From Oryzibacter oryziterrae (GTDB lineage: Bacteria > Pseudomonadota > Alphaproteobacteria > Rhizobiales > Pleomorphomonadaceae): DNA of 64,000 nucleotides. The position numbers and the translations under genes are program-made. The notes below the pieces were generated by a model. That model made no database searches. It saw only the letters and a program-made list of their open reading frames with translations, and was not told where the DNA came from. This document shows, piece after piece, positions 37,389 to 45,637 of the stretch. The first letter of the stretch is position 1, and each line of letters opens with the position of its first letter. Location of the stretch: contig NZ_JAKJIC010000011.1 in assembly GCF_021864535.1 (NCBI RefSeq), forward strand, positions 62,001 through 126,000, written 5' to 3'.

Positions 37389-38402
37389 TTACTTACCTTC
37401 GACCTGGTCCTTGGTGTAGAAGCCGTCTTCCACAACCTTCATCACGTTGTCCTTGGTCAGGGCAATCGGGGTCAGGAGGATCGAGTCGACCTTCTTCTGG
37501 CCGTTGTCGAGCTGGGTCTGGTATTCGACCTTCTCGCCCTTGATCAGCTTGACGGTGAGCTTGGCAGCTTCCGTGGCGATCAGGTTCAGCGGCTTGTAGA
37601 CGGTGACGGTCTGGGTGCCGTCGATCACGCGCTTGATGGCGGCGAGGTCGGCGTCCTGGCCGGAGATGGGAACCTTGCCGGCGAGACCCTGGGCGGCCAG
37701 AGCCTGGATGGCGCCACCGGCGGTGCCGTCATTGGAGGCCACGACGGCGTCGATCTTGTTCTGGGCGGCGGTCAGCGCGTTTTCCATGATGGAGAGCGCG
37801 TTGGTCGGGCTCCACTCGGGGACCCACTGGTCGCCGATGACCTTGATCTTGCCGGCGTCGATGGCGCCCTGGAGGGCCTTCATCTGGCCTTCGCGCAGCA
37901 GCTTGGCATTGTTGTCCGTCGGGGCGCCGCCGAGCAGGTAGTAGTTGCCTTCCGGCTTGGCCTTCAGCACGGCCTCGGCCTGCATGAAGCCGACGCGCTC
38001 GTTGTCGAAGGAGATGTAGGCATCTTCATCGGCGTTGAGGATCAGGCGGTCATAGGACAGAACCTTGATGCCGGCATCGTGGGCTTCGTCGATGACCGAT
38101 GCGAAAATCTGCGAGTTCATCGGAACGATGACGATCGCGTCGACCTTCTTGGCGATCATGTCTTCGACCTGGTTGACCTGCTTCTGCTCGTTGGCGTCGG
38201 CAGACGTCACGACCACCTCGGCACCGAGCTCCTTGGCGGCGGCGGTGAAATATTCGCGGTCACGCGTCCAGCGCTCAACGCGCAGGTCGTCGATCGAGAA
38301 GCCGATGACGGGATGCTCCGGGCTCGCCTGGGCCGTGCCAATCAGCGGCAGGCAGAGGGCGATCGCGGTCAGCGTGCCGTACATGACAGTATGCTTCTTC
38401 AT
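37389..38402 (-). CDS. xylF: D-xylose-binding periplasmic protein
   Basis: The substrate-binding protein of a CUT2 transporter, 337 residues with a signal peptide (about residues 1-24). From memory it follows E. coli XylF closely along its length: IDDLRVERWTRDREYF, ISFDNERVGFMQAEA, VVASNDGTAGGAIQAL, ISGQDADLAAIKR and TVYKPLNLIA, including residues that contact xylose in that protein (Arg, Trp, Asn, Asp). The ATG at 38402 has GGAGG seven bases upstream. First gene of the xylFGH operon. No xylose isomerase, xylulokinase or xylose dehydrogenase lies in the window, so catabolism must be encoded elsewhere. Confidence 0.93.
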   Translation of the reverse strand: MKKHTVMYGTLTAIALCLPLIGTAQASPEHPVIGFSIDDLRVERWTRDREYFTAAAKELGAEVVVTSADANEQKQVNQVEDMIAKKVDAIVIVPMNSQIFASVIDEAHDAGIKVLSYDRLILNADEDAYISFDNERVGFMQAEAVLKAKPEGNYYLLGGAPTDNNAKLLREGQMKALQGAIDAGKIKVIGDQWVPEWSPTNALSIMENALTAAQNKIDAVVASNDGTAGGAIQALAAQGLAGKVPISGQDADLAAIKRVIDGTQTVTVYKPLNLIATEAAKLTVKLIKGEKVEYQTQLDNGQKKVDSILLTPIALTKDNVMKVVEDGFYTKDQVEGK

Positions 38403-38582
38403 TTCATTTCCTCCAGATGCGCCCATGCGGCGGGCGTGCCGTCGTGTGCCAACGGTTATCTTCAGGCGGGGACCACATCGATCACTGCATTCGAGAACCG
38501 CCGCTCCAACTCCCCAGAGACGACGATTGATCTTCGAACATGCGGCCCGTCAGCTACGCAGGTGAATTCATGCATCAATCGA

Positions 38583-38600
38583 ATGAGGTGCGCAACTCAG
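38583..38600. promoter_or_regulatory. Candidate LacI-family operator upstream of xylF
   Basis: ATGAGGTGCGCAACTCAG matches the reverse complement of the palindrome at 33256-33273 in 17 of 18 bases, and the following ATTT is also shared. It lies about 180 bp before the xylF start, implying a long 5' leader or a promoter near 38550. Confidence 0.72.
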
Positions 38601-38913
38601 ATTTCGCACTTTCTGACATCAATAGACAATTTGCCTTCGCGAACCCTGCAATCAGCATGAGCAGAAGCGCCCACAAACGCGCCATGCCGAACCCCATTTG
38701 TTCTTTCATTTTCAAAAGGTTAAACGCCAATCTGATTACGAACTAGGCATAAATACCGATGTGCGTAAGGGATAAACCTTCCGTAGTTTTCTTGATGTGC
38801 GCCCACCAGAAATCAAGTCAGATTGCAGAGCGAAAAGGGCGGCAGACCGGCAACCGCGTTTGCGCAGGTTGCAGCATGCCCCTCCCCCGCCATCAACTTC
38901 CTCACGCAAGACC

Positions 38914-38956
38914 AAGAACGACAAAGCGCCCGAAATCCCCTTGGGGATTCGAGCGC
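38914..38956 (-). terminator. Intrinsic terminator of small gene copy B
   Basis: On the minus strand a long stem bounded by GCGC...GCGC with a CCCC/GGGG inner helix and a two-base loop (38926-38956) is followed by TTTGTCGTTCTT. It is the counterpart of the terminator at 32690-32728. Confidence 0.8.
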
Positions 38957-39038
38957 TCAACGGTTCTTCGTTGGAGATTTCCAGCCGGGACGGCGGCTGG
39001 TGGATTTTCACCGGCGGGCTATCGCCGGACTTCAGCTG

Positions 39039-39200
39039 TCAGAGGGCGAACCCGCGCCGCTGGAAACGGCCCTGACCGACTTCGCGTTCCCGGGCTTCGA
39101 GGTCGAAGCGGTCCGTCGCGCCATTCACGTAGGCTTGCTCACGCTCGGCAGCGGTGGGGATGTGGAACATCTTGGCGGTGCGCTTGAGGGTGGCGAACAT
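39039..39200 (-). CDS. 53-residue small protein, copy B (DUF3563-like)
   Basis: Paralogue of the gene at 32989-32828: identical MFATLKRTAKMFHIPTAAER start, then EQAYVNGATDRFDLEARERE, with a different C-terminus (GQGRFQRRGFAL). It has the same ribosome site, the same promoter sequence (39263-39291) and a matching terminator. Upstream, on the same strand, is the end of a glycosyltransferase gene. Function unknown. Conservation of the reading frame while the C-terminal codons diverge suggests that both copies are translated. Confidence 0.75.
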   Translation of the reverse strand: MFATLKRTAKMFHIPTAAEREQAYVNGATDRFDLEAREREVGQGRFQRRGFAL

Positions 39201-39325
39201 GATCTTTTCCTTTCCTGAACCGGGCCATCCCGGCTCTCTTTCTCTCTTTTCTTTACACCCCGAAAATAATATCAAGACCGCAGGAATCCAAGACGCAAGT
39301 TCTGAAGGGTCCCTTTAGTTTCCCT
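39078..39325. repeat. Direct repeat copy B (248 bp), right of the xyl locus
   Basis: Same length and orientation as 32867-33114, about 6.2 kb to the right. The promoter and leader part is nearly identical and the coding part is more diverged. Homologous recombination between the two copies would delete the LacI-xylHGF segment. Confidence 0.92.
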
Positions 39326-39338
39326 GCAAATCCGGCTT

Positions 39339-40883
39339 TCACCCTGCCTGACGGCACCCCGTTTCCATTTCGTCCGGCTTGCCGCCGGTGACGCGAAACA
39401 GCCAGCTCCTGGCAATGGGCACGCCCTTGCGCATGCGATCAATGGAGCCGAGCGGTTCGATGGTCCCGAAGCAGGCCGCAAAGCGCGACACGTCCGGCTC
39501 CACGCTGACCAGCAGCCCTGGCGCGGCTTCCGTCGCGCGATCAAAGGCCGTGAAGGCGTAGCGTTCGCGTTCGGCCACGGGGATCACCTGCGCCTTGCCC
39601 GACAGATGGTAGGACAGCTCACCCGTCATCCAGTAGGTCGTCGTGGCAACCCATTGGAGGCCGGCCGCCTTGCGTGCAGCCTCGACGTCATCGGCCATCG
39701 CGCTCCAGCCGGCGATGCGATCGGTGGGCAGAATGCGCGATCCGGGCAAATCGTCGGCAGCAGCGAGAACCAGCAATCCGAGAGCGGAAGCAGCAAAGCC
39801 CACCGGCAAGACCCAGGTCTGCGTTCGGTCTGGGACAAGTCTTGAGGACACCAGGGCCGCCAGCAACACCAGAGGCGGAAAGACCGGGGCAAGCCAGTTG
39901 CCTTGCACGCGATCATGCAGGGCGTGCAGCGCCATGTAGGCGACCAGCGGCGCCGTCAGCAGGACCAGGAAACGCAGGGACGAATCGGCGGAGTTCCAGC
40001 CTCGCCAGGCACCAACCACTGCGGTCCCCGCGAGGATTGCGACGAGCGGGTTCAGAAGGCCGAACTGCGCGCCAAGAAACTCCAGCAGGTAGCGCGGGGT
40101 CGGACTTCCGGCGGGTATGCGGCCGAACTGCTTGGAAAATGACGCCCAGTGATGCAGCCCATCGTAGACGATCACCGGCGAGAAGGCGGCAAGCGCCGCA
40201 AGTCCGCCGAGATAGGGCCAAGGCGTGAACAACCAGCGCCGACCGGTCGGAGTCGACAGAAGCCAGAGGACGATGCCCACGCCAAGGAAGAGGTTGGTGT
40301 ATTTCGACACGCATCCCAACCCGGCAAACAGACCGACGAGAAGCCAGAGCTGCGGTCTTTGCGTGCGACGCAATCTGGCCAGAGCCCAAACGGTGCAGGT
40401 CCAGAAGAGGACGGAGGGAGCATCCGGTGTGGCAAGAATGGCTCCTGCGCCAACCAGAGGTGTTGCCTGAAGCCAGAGTGCCGCCCGACGCCCCGCCGGT
40501 GTTGCCTGGCGCAGCGACGGAGACTGGCCGCTGAGCTCGGCTGCGGTGACAACCAAGAGAAGCGACACGGCGGTGCCGGCCAGGATCGGCAAGGCACGGA
40601 TGGCAAGCGCGCCATCGCCAAGCACCCAGGTGCTGGCGGCAATCCACCACGCGATCATCGGCGGATGGTCGTAGTAGCCGAAGGCGGGTGCCCGCGACCA
40701 CAGCCAATAATAGGCCTCGTCGGGCACGATTTCCGCATAGTGCCCGGCGACGGCATGGACCAGGGTGATCACCACAAGGATCGGGATCCACTGTGAGAAG
40801 ACGTGGTCGCGCAAGAGCGACCTTGCCGAGGGCGCGGGGGCGGAGACGAAGCCTGACTGCGGCAAGGGGCGGAGCGTACTCAT
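39339..40883 (-). CDS. GT39/ArnT-like membrane glycosyltransferase
   Basis: A polytopic membrane protein of 514 residues with about ten to twelve hydrophobic segments. The first periplasmic loop carries the catalytic acidic motif (IVPDEAYYWLWSRAPAFGYYDHPPMIAW), typical of ArnT/PMT-type (GT-C) enzymes that transfer a sugar from a polyprenyl phosphate carrier to a lipid or protein in the periplasm. The ATG at 40883 overlaps the stop of the upstream gene (ATGA), so it is translationally coupled. The partner GT2-GtrA protein probably makes and flips the polyprenyl-linked sugar that this enzyme uses. The acceptor is unknown. Confidence 0.88.
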   Translation of the reverse strand: MSTLRPLPQSGFVSAPAPSARSLLRDHVFSQWIPILVVITLVHAVAGHYAEIVPDEAYYWLWSRAPAFGYYDHPPMIAWWIAASTWVLGDGALAIRALPILAGTAVSLLLVVTAAELSGQSPSLRQATPAGRRAALWLQATPLVGAGAILATPDAPSVLFWTCTVWALARLRRTQRPQLWLLVGLFAGLGCVSKYTNLFLGVGIVLWLLSTPTGRRWLFTPWPYLGGLAALAAFSPVIVYDGLHHWASFSKQFGRIPAGSPTPRYLLEFLGAQFGLLNPLVAILAGTAVVGAWRGWNSADSSLRFLVLLTAPLVAYMALHALHDRVQGNWLAPVFPPLVLLAALVSSRLVPDRTQTWVLPVGFAASALGLLVLAAADDLPGSRILPTDRIAGWSAMADDVEAARKAAGLQWVATTTYWMTGELSYHLSGKAQVIPVAERERYAFTAFDRATEAAPGLLVSVEPDVSRFAACFGTIEPLGSIDRMRKGVPIARSWLFRVTGGKPDEMETGCRQAG

Positions 40884-42061
40884 CGTGCCCTCCACACCAG
40901 GCTGGAGGTCACCGCATAGTTCCACCAGATGCCGACGGCAGCGCCGGCGAGCCCGGCCATCCACCAGCGCACCTTCTGGTGAAACAGCAGTTCAGCGGTT
41001 CCGACGCCGGACATGGAGCCGATGCCGCAGATCACTGCGAACATCAGCAGGCCCGAGAAGAAGGCGAAGCCTGTGCGCTGGCGGTCGCCATAGGTCAGCC
41101 GGTTGTTCAGCAGGTAGTTGCAGGTGATCGCCACCAACGTGGCAAAGGCATTGGCCTGATCGAAGTGCAGGCTTTCGCCCAGAAGCGCCGCCAAGGTCAG
41201 CAGGTGAACGCCAAGGCCGACCGATCCGACCATGGCGTATCCCAGGAAACGGACGTGCAGGCGGTCGCCGGACAACTTTGCCAGCATCAGCCCGAGACAT
41301 TCCAAGAGAACACGGACGTTCATCTTGCTTTCACCGGCGTGGCGCTCGTGAAAGGCCACCGGTATCTCCTCGATGCGGAGCCCGCGCGCTGAAGCGACCA
41401 GGTCGAGCAGCAGCTTGAAGCCCTGCGACGACAAGCGAGGGGCGGCCCGTTCGATCACCTCGCGGCGGCACATGAAGAAGCCGCTCATCGGATCGGACAA
41501 CTCAAGCTTCAAAAGTCGCCGAGCGGCCAGCGTCAGGAGACGACTGCCGCCAAGGCGCAGCGGCGACAGGCCGGTTACGGCGCCGGCCGAGCCGGGTGTC
41601 TTTCCGGCAGCGGCGAGTTGCCCGGCATCCAGATAGCGGCTGCCGACGACCAGATCGACCGATTGCGACCGAAGCCGCCCCAGCATCTGCGGCAGGCGCG
41701 TCTCGTCATGCTGCAGGTCGCCGTCCATCAAGGCGACATAGGGTGCCGATGTCGCCAGCATGCCTTCGAGGGCGGCACCGGCAAGGCCGCGCCGGCCAAC
41801 CCGCCGGATAACGCGAAGGCGAGAATCGCTGCGCGACAACAGCTGCGCGACCTCCCAGGTGCGATCCGGCGAGTCGTCGTCGACGACGATGACTTCGAAA
41901 CGGGTGGCGCCGAGCACTGCACGAAGGCGTTCGAAGAGCAGCGGAATATTGGCGCTCTCGTTTAGGGTCGGGATGATCACCGCCAGTTCCGGCCCTGGAC
42001 GGTCAAAATCCACGGTGGAACCGGAGCGCTCTAGGTTTCTCGACTGGAAGTTCACGTTCAT
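40880..42061 (-). CDS. Polyprenyl-phosphate glycosyltransferase with GtrA domain
   Basis: A two-domain protein of 393 residues. The GT2 domain (about 25-255) resembles dolichol-phosphate mannosyltransferase: VIIPTLNESANIPLL, VVDDDSPDRTWEV, and the DxD-type ALMDGDLQHDE. The C-terminal ~125 residues are a GtrA-type domain with four membrane segments (VGSVGLGVHLLTLAALL ... ITCNYLLNNRLTY), thought to help flip the lipid-linked sugar. Fusion of the two is common. Its stop codon overlaps the start of the GT39 gene by four bases. The start at 42061 is the first ATG, with AAGG close before it. The sugar cannot be deduced. Confidence 0.9.
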   Translation of the reverse strand: MNVNFQSRNLERSGSTVDFDRPGPELAVIIPTLNESANIPLLFERLRAVLGATRFEVIVVDDDSPDRTWEVAQLLSRSDSRLRVIRRVGRRGLAGAALEGMLATSAPYVALMDGDLQHDETRLPQMLGRLRSQSVDLVVGSRYLDAGQLAAAGKTPGSAGAVTGLSPLRLGGSRLLTLAARRLLKLELSDPMSGFFMCRREVIERAAPRLSSQGFKLLLDLVASARGLRIEEIPVAFHERHAGESKMNVRVLLECLGLMLAKLSGDRLHVRFLGYAMVGSVGLGVHLLTLAALLGESLHFDQANAFATLVAITCNYLLNNRLTYGDRQRTGFAFFSGLLMFAVICGIGSMSGVGTAELLFHQKVRWWMAGLAGAAVGIWWNYAVTSSLVWRAR

Positions 42062-42200
42062 GCCTTCAGGACCACAGCGTCCCCCCGGCTGCCTTCTAGG
42101 CCTTTACATCTGTCGAGCGGCTGTCAGCGGAGGTGCGAAGGCCTCGCAACTGTAGCATGATTGAAAAATCACTTTTATTCCAAAGACTTATATGACGGCT

Positions 42201-42228
42201 TATTGACAAGCGCTATTCTAGGCGCTTG
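42201..42228. promoter_or_regulatory. Inverted repeat at a TTGACA box between GT2 gene and parA
   Basis: CAAGCGC / GCGCTTG arms (42207-42213 and 42222-42228) surround TATTCTAG, and the left arm overlaps a TTGACA. It could be an operator or a short hairpin controlling the parA-like gene about 100 bp downstream. Evidence is the symmetry only. Confidence 0.35.
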
Positions 42229-42326
42229 ACTCTGTGAGTCGGCCGAAATCGACGGGAGATGACCGCCTTGTTCTGAAGTCTCGGGCTCGCCTGCCGGACC
42301 GATGACGCATCTGGATCACGACTACC

Positions 42327-43109
42327 ATGGGCCAGCAGACCAACATATTTGCAGTCGCCAACCGCAAGGGCGGCACGGGCAAATCGACGACCGTCGTCAA
42401 CCTTGCGAGCGAATTTGCGACGCGTGGGCGGCGGGTGCTGGTTGTTGATCTGGATCCACAGGGTCACGCCGGGCTGGGCTTCGACGTCGTGGCCAATCGC
42501 GGCGACCTCACCATTCACCGGGCCATGCGCGACCGCCTGCAGGGCACGCAGATCGGCATTCGCCGGACGCAGGTGCCCGGTATCGACGTGCTGCCGGCGG
42601 AACGCGATTTCGACAGCATACAGCAGATATCCCAGCCGCGGCGCCTGGCGGAGACACTCAGCGAGGCGAGCGAAGACTATGACCTCGTGTTCATCGACAC
42701 GCCGCCCGCTTCACCGCAGCTTCTGATCCTGGCGTTGATGGCGAGCACCGGCGTTCTTGTTCCCACGCTTCTCGAACATTTGGCACTGGATGGCGTCCGG
42801 CAGTTCGTCGCCGCCTATCACCGCGTCGTCGCCACGCATAATCTGGGGCTTGCCGGCTTGCTGGTGGTTCCGACGCGCGTGGACCTTCGGTCCAACATGC
42901 AGAAGGATGTGCTGGGTCGGATGCTCACGGGCTTCGGCCTCAGTCAGATGTGCAACGGCGTCAGGATCGACGCCGCCGTGCCTGAAGCGTTTGGCGAGCA
43001 CGTACCTCTTCTGCGCCATCGCCCCAAAGCGCGCGCCGTCGAGGATTTTGCACGGCTGGCCGACGACGTGCTGCGGCATTTCCCAACCGTCTCGGCGGCC
43101 TGGCATTGA
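42327..43109 (+). CDS. ParA/MinD-type ATPase, orphan
   Basis: A 260-residue deviant Walker A ATPase. The P-loop KGGTGKST begins at K14, with the signature Lys that makes these proteins dimerise on ATP. The Walker A' Asp is in VLVVDLDPQGHAGLG and the switch region in YDLVFIDTPPASPQ. ParA-type proteins form gradients on DNA or membrane to position plasmids, chromosomes or large protein complexes. No parB-like gene is adjacent, so this is an orphan; its cargo is not evident. The ATG at 42327 gives a normal N-terminus, with a weak ribosome site. It converges with a membrane-protein gene. Confidence 0.9.
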   Translation: MGQQTNIFAVANRKGGTGKSTTVVNLASEFATRGRRVLVVDLDPQGHAGLGFDVVANRGDLTIHRAMRDRLQGTQIGIRRTQVPGIDVLPAERDFDSIQQISQPRRLAETLSEASEDYDLVFIDTPPASPQLLILALMASTGVLVPTLLEHLALDGVRQFVAAYHRVVATHNLGLAGLLVVPTRVDLRSNMQKDVLGRMLTGFGLSQMCNGVRIDAAVPEAFGEHVPLLRHRPKARAVEDFARLADDVLRHFPTVSAAWH

Positions 43110-43155
43110 AAGGTGGCGCGAAGGAGCCCACGCGCCCTCCCCTCGTCCTTGTTGA

Positions 43156-43893
43156 TCAGGAAGCCTCAAGCGCGGCTGGTTGGCTGGTGGCTCGAAGGTA
43201 CTCGTAGAGAACGACGCTAAGGCAGCATCCGAAAAGAGCTGCAGCAACGTTGATCAACATCTGTATCGCGCCAACAAGGGCCACCGTGATCACCACAGGC
43301 AACACGCCCTTGAGGGTGCCGAGCAATATGCCAAAAATGAAAAAGCCGAACAGGGCGACCAAAACCACGCCAACTATCACCAGAAATATGCCGATGATCT
43401 TCCAGCGATAGCCCTCCGTCAGCTGCCAGCTTCTCTTGAAGCATGCCATCACGCCAAGGTCTTCGATAACGAGCGCAGGCAAGGTCGCTATGAGACCTGC
43501 AACCAACCACACCCCCGGCACGATGAGCAGCATGAAACCGATCGCAACGCCGACACTGGCCAATATGCCAAGCCCGAGTGAGCGCCAGAGGAAATCCCTG
43601 CCGACCGAATAGGACTCCCCAAGACTTACCGGCCGCGCGATCAGCGCATGGAAGGCCGCATGAACAGTCATGTTGTTGAGGACTGACTGCAGAAGGAGCA
43701 CAAGCAGCGTGATGATCACGGACACGATCTCGAGAGTCCGGGAATGAGGAAGAAGCACTCCTGCCAGGCTGAGGGAAAAATACGGCAGCTGGGCCAGCAG
43801 CAGAACCGGCCCCAATCGGGGGGCTTCCTGAATTGCAAGGTCGAGTGACCGCGAAAATGTTGTTCCGATTGACAGAACCGGTTTGATCTCCAT
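43156..43893 (-). CDS. Polytopic inner-membrane protein of unknown function
   Basis: A 245-residue protein with about six hydrophobic segments. The pattern FKRSWQLTEGYRWKIIGIFLV, a polar stretch before a membrane helix, is typical of the YciC/glycerophosphodiester phosphodiesterase membrane-domain-like superfamily of integral membrane proteins, but no enzymatic domain is present. GGGA lies a few bases before the ATG. It converges with the ParA-like gene after 46 bp and is divergent from the hydrogenase operon. Function is unknown. Confidence 0.75.
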   Translation of the reverse strand: MEIKPVLSIGTTFSRSLDLAIQEAPRLGPVLLLAQLPYFSLSLAGVLLPHSRTLEIVSVIITLLVLLLQSVLNNMTVHAAFHALIARPVSLGESYSVGRDFLWRSLGLGILASVGVAIGFMLLIVPGVWLVAGLIATLPALVIEDLGVMACFKRSWQLTEGYRWKIIGIFLVIVGVVLVALFGFFIFGILLGTLKGVLPVVITVALVGAIQMLINVAAALFGCCLSVVLYEYLRATSQPAALEAS

Positions 43894-44045
43894 CTCAGTC
43901 CCTATCCCGAGTGAACGCCGTCTGGGCAGCAGGCTACGCCCCCCTTCTATCGTTCATTCCATTCATAGGCGACAACTTTTAGGGCTCATGACTTACATCA
44001 GATTGAAATTTGATTGTACAACCGTGACGCTGCAGCGACAGAGCT

Positions 44046-44061
44046 TGTCAGAAAGCTGACA
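44046..44061. promoter_or_regulatory. NifA-type upstream activator site (TGT-N10-ACA)
   Basis: TGTCAGAAAGCTGACA is a perfect palindrome and fits the TGT-N10-ACA consensus for NifA. It lies about 220 bp before the sigma54 element at 44283, slightly far but workable with DNA bending. Sites of other enhancer-binding proteins (for example HoxA) cannot be excluded. Confidence 0.6.
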
Positions 44062-44097
44062 CTCGCACCCAACTATCAAATGGTCGTATTGCGGCAA

Positions 44098-44118
44098 GCG
44101 TGACCACACATGTCACGC
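44098..44118. promoter_or_regulatory. Second dyad in the hup control region
   Basis: GCGTGAC / GTCACGC arms with a 7-base spacer. It lies between the NifA-type site and the sigma54 promoter, in an AT-richer stretch; it may bind another regulator. Unassigned. Confidence 0.4.
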
Positions 44119-44282
44119 CATCAAAATATAACCTGTACGTATTATACCGTAGAGTTTTCGCCCCAGGGGCATATATCATATTGAATTGCCTCTTCTTCCC
44201 ACTCCCATGGCAGATATGCATACGCATTGCCCCTTAGATGCAAGCGATAGGTGTTTCTGATTACTTGGCGGATGAGATTCAA

Positions 44283-44298
44283 TGGCACACCGTTTGCC
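44283..44298 (+). promoter_or_regulatory. Sigma54 (-24/-12) promoter of the hup operon
   Basis: TGGCACACCGTTTGCC fits TGGCAC-N5-TTGC with exactly ten bases between the GG and GC dinucleotides, the invariant spacing of RpoN promoters. The start of transcription would be near 44310, leaving a leader of about 155 bases before hupS. Confidence 0.75.
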
Positions 44299-44468
44299 AT
44301 TGGTTGGCCGTGCGAATCCCGAGGAGGGGTTCGTCTGGTTGATCATCGGCTCCGCCGCTGCGGAGCCGGGGGGAAATGCTGAAACCGAGTTCCGGACCGA
44401 ACGCACGGAGCGGTGCAGCGGTCTGGAAAGACGGAATCGGTCGTGACCGATTTATTCAGGGGGGAGAC

Positions 44469-45554
44469 ATGGGCGCAGCCGTTGAGACCTTTTATGACGT
44501 GATCCGCCGCCAGGGCATCACGCGGCGGAGCTTCGTGAAGTTCTGCAACCTCACAGCCGCCAGCCTGGGCCTCGGCCCTGTGGCTGCGACCGAGATGGCG
44601 CATGCGCTGGAGACCAAGCCGCGCATTCCCGTGATCTGGATGCACGGCCTCGAATGCACTTGCTGCTCGGAGAGCTTCATCCGCTCGGCCCATCCGCTGG
44701 TCAAGGATGTGGTGCTGTCGATGATCTCTCTCGACTATGACGACACCATCATGGCCGCCGCCGGTCATCAGGCCGAGGCGATCCTCGAGGAGACGCGGCA
44801 GAAGTACAAGGGCCAGTATATTCTGGCGGTCGAAGGCAATCCGCCGCTTAATGAAGACGGCATGTTCTGCATCGACGGCGGTCGTCCCTTCGTCGAAAAG
44901 CTCAAGGAAATGGCTGCGGACGCCATGGCGGTGATCGCCTGGGGTGCTTGCGCCTCCTGGGGCTGCGTGCAGGCCGCCAAGCCCAATCCGACGCAGGCTG
45001 TTCCCATCGACAAGGTGATCAAGGACAAGCCGATCATCAAGGTTCCGGGCTGCCCGCCGATCGCCGAGGTGATGACCGGCGTGGTCACCTATGTGACCAC
45101 CTTCGGCAAGCTGCCGACGCTCGACCGTCAGGGACGGCCCGAGATGTTCTACTCCCAGCGCATTCACGACAAGTGCTACCGCCGTCCGCATTTCGACGCC
45201 GGCCAGTTTGTCGAGGCCTGGGACGACGAGAGCGCGCGCAAGGGCTATTGCCTCTACAAGATGGGCTGCAAGGGCCCGACCACCTACAACGCCTGCTCGA
45301 CGGTGCGCTGGAACGGCGGCGTGTCCTTCCCGATCCAGTCCGGCCACGGCTGCATCGGCTGCTCGGAAGAGGGCTTCTGGGACAAGGGCTCGTTCTACGA
45401 CCGGCTGACGACGATCCGCCAGTTCGGCGTCGAGGCGACGGCTGACCAGATCGGCATGGCCGCCGCCGGGGCTGTGGTTGCCGGTGTCGCGGTGCACACC
45501 GCGGCCACGGTGGTCAAGCGCCTGACGTCCGGCTCGCACAAGTCCGACAGCTGA
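44469..45554 (+). CDS. hupS: Uptake [NiFe]-hydrogenase small subunit
   Basis: Electron-transfer subunit with three Fe-S clusters, exported with HupL by the Tat system. The twin-arginine signal (TRRSFVKF, residues about 18-25) lies in a ~45-residue leader. The proximal cluster region has [12 protein letters not shown] and WGACASWGC, that is, the two extra Cys of oxygen-tolerant group 1d enzymes. Medial and distal cluster ligands are in [21 protein letters not shown] and [11 protein letters not shown]-terminal helix ([17 protein letters not shown]) anchors it in the membrane next to HupC. The ATG at 44469 follows GGGGAGA; the longer frame from 44376 is leader. Length is 361 residues. Confidence 0.96.
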   Translation: MGAAVETFYDVIRRQGITRRSFVKFCNLTAASLGLGPVAATEMAHALETKPRIPVIWMHGLECTCCSESFIRSAHPLVKDVVLSMISLDYDDTIMAAAGHQAEAILEETRQKYKGQYILAVEGNPPLNEDGMFCIDGGRPFVEKLKEMAADAMAVIAWGACASWGCVQAAKPNPTQAVPIDKVIKDKPIIKVPGCPPIAEVMTGVVTYVTTFGKLPTLDRQGRPEMFYSQRIHDKCYRRPHFDAGQFVEAWDDESARKGYCLYKMGCKGPTTYNACSTVRWNGGVSFPIQSGHGCIGCSEEGFWDKGSFYDRLTTIRQFGVEATADQIGMAAAGAVVAGVAVHTAATVVKRLTSGSHKSDS

Positions 45555-45637
45555 CAGCGCCGAGTGGCGCCGGCCTGCCCGGCGCCCCACAGCCGTCCTT
45601 CATCCAGTTTCCAATTCACGGACAGGGAATTCCGTCC

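Noticed and set aside
42204-42230. Classical sigma70 promoter with TTGACA at 42204
   Set aside because: No -10 element lies at 16-18 bp; TATTCT is only about six bases away, so only the inverted repeat is reported.
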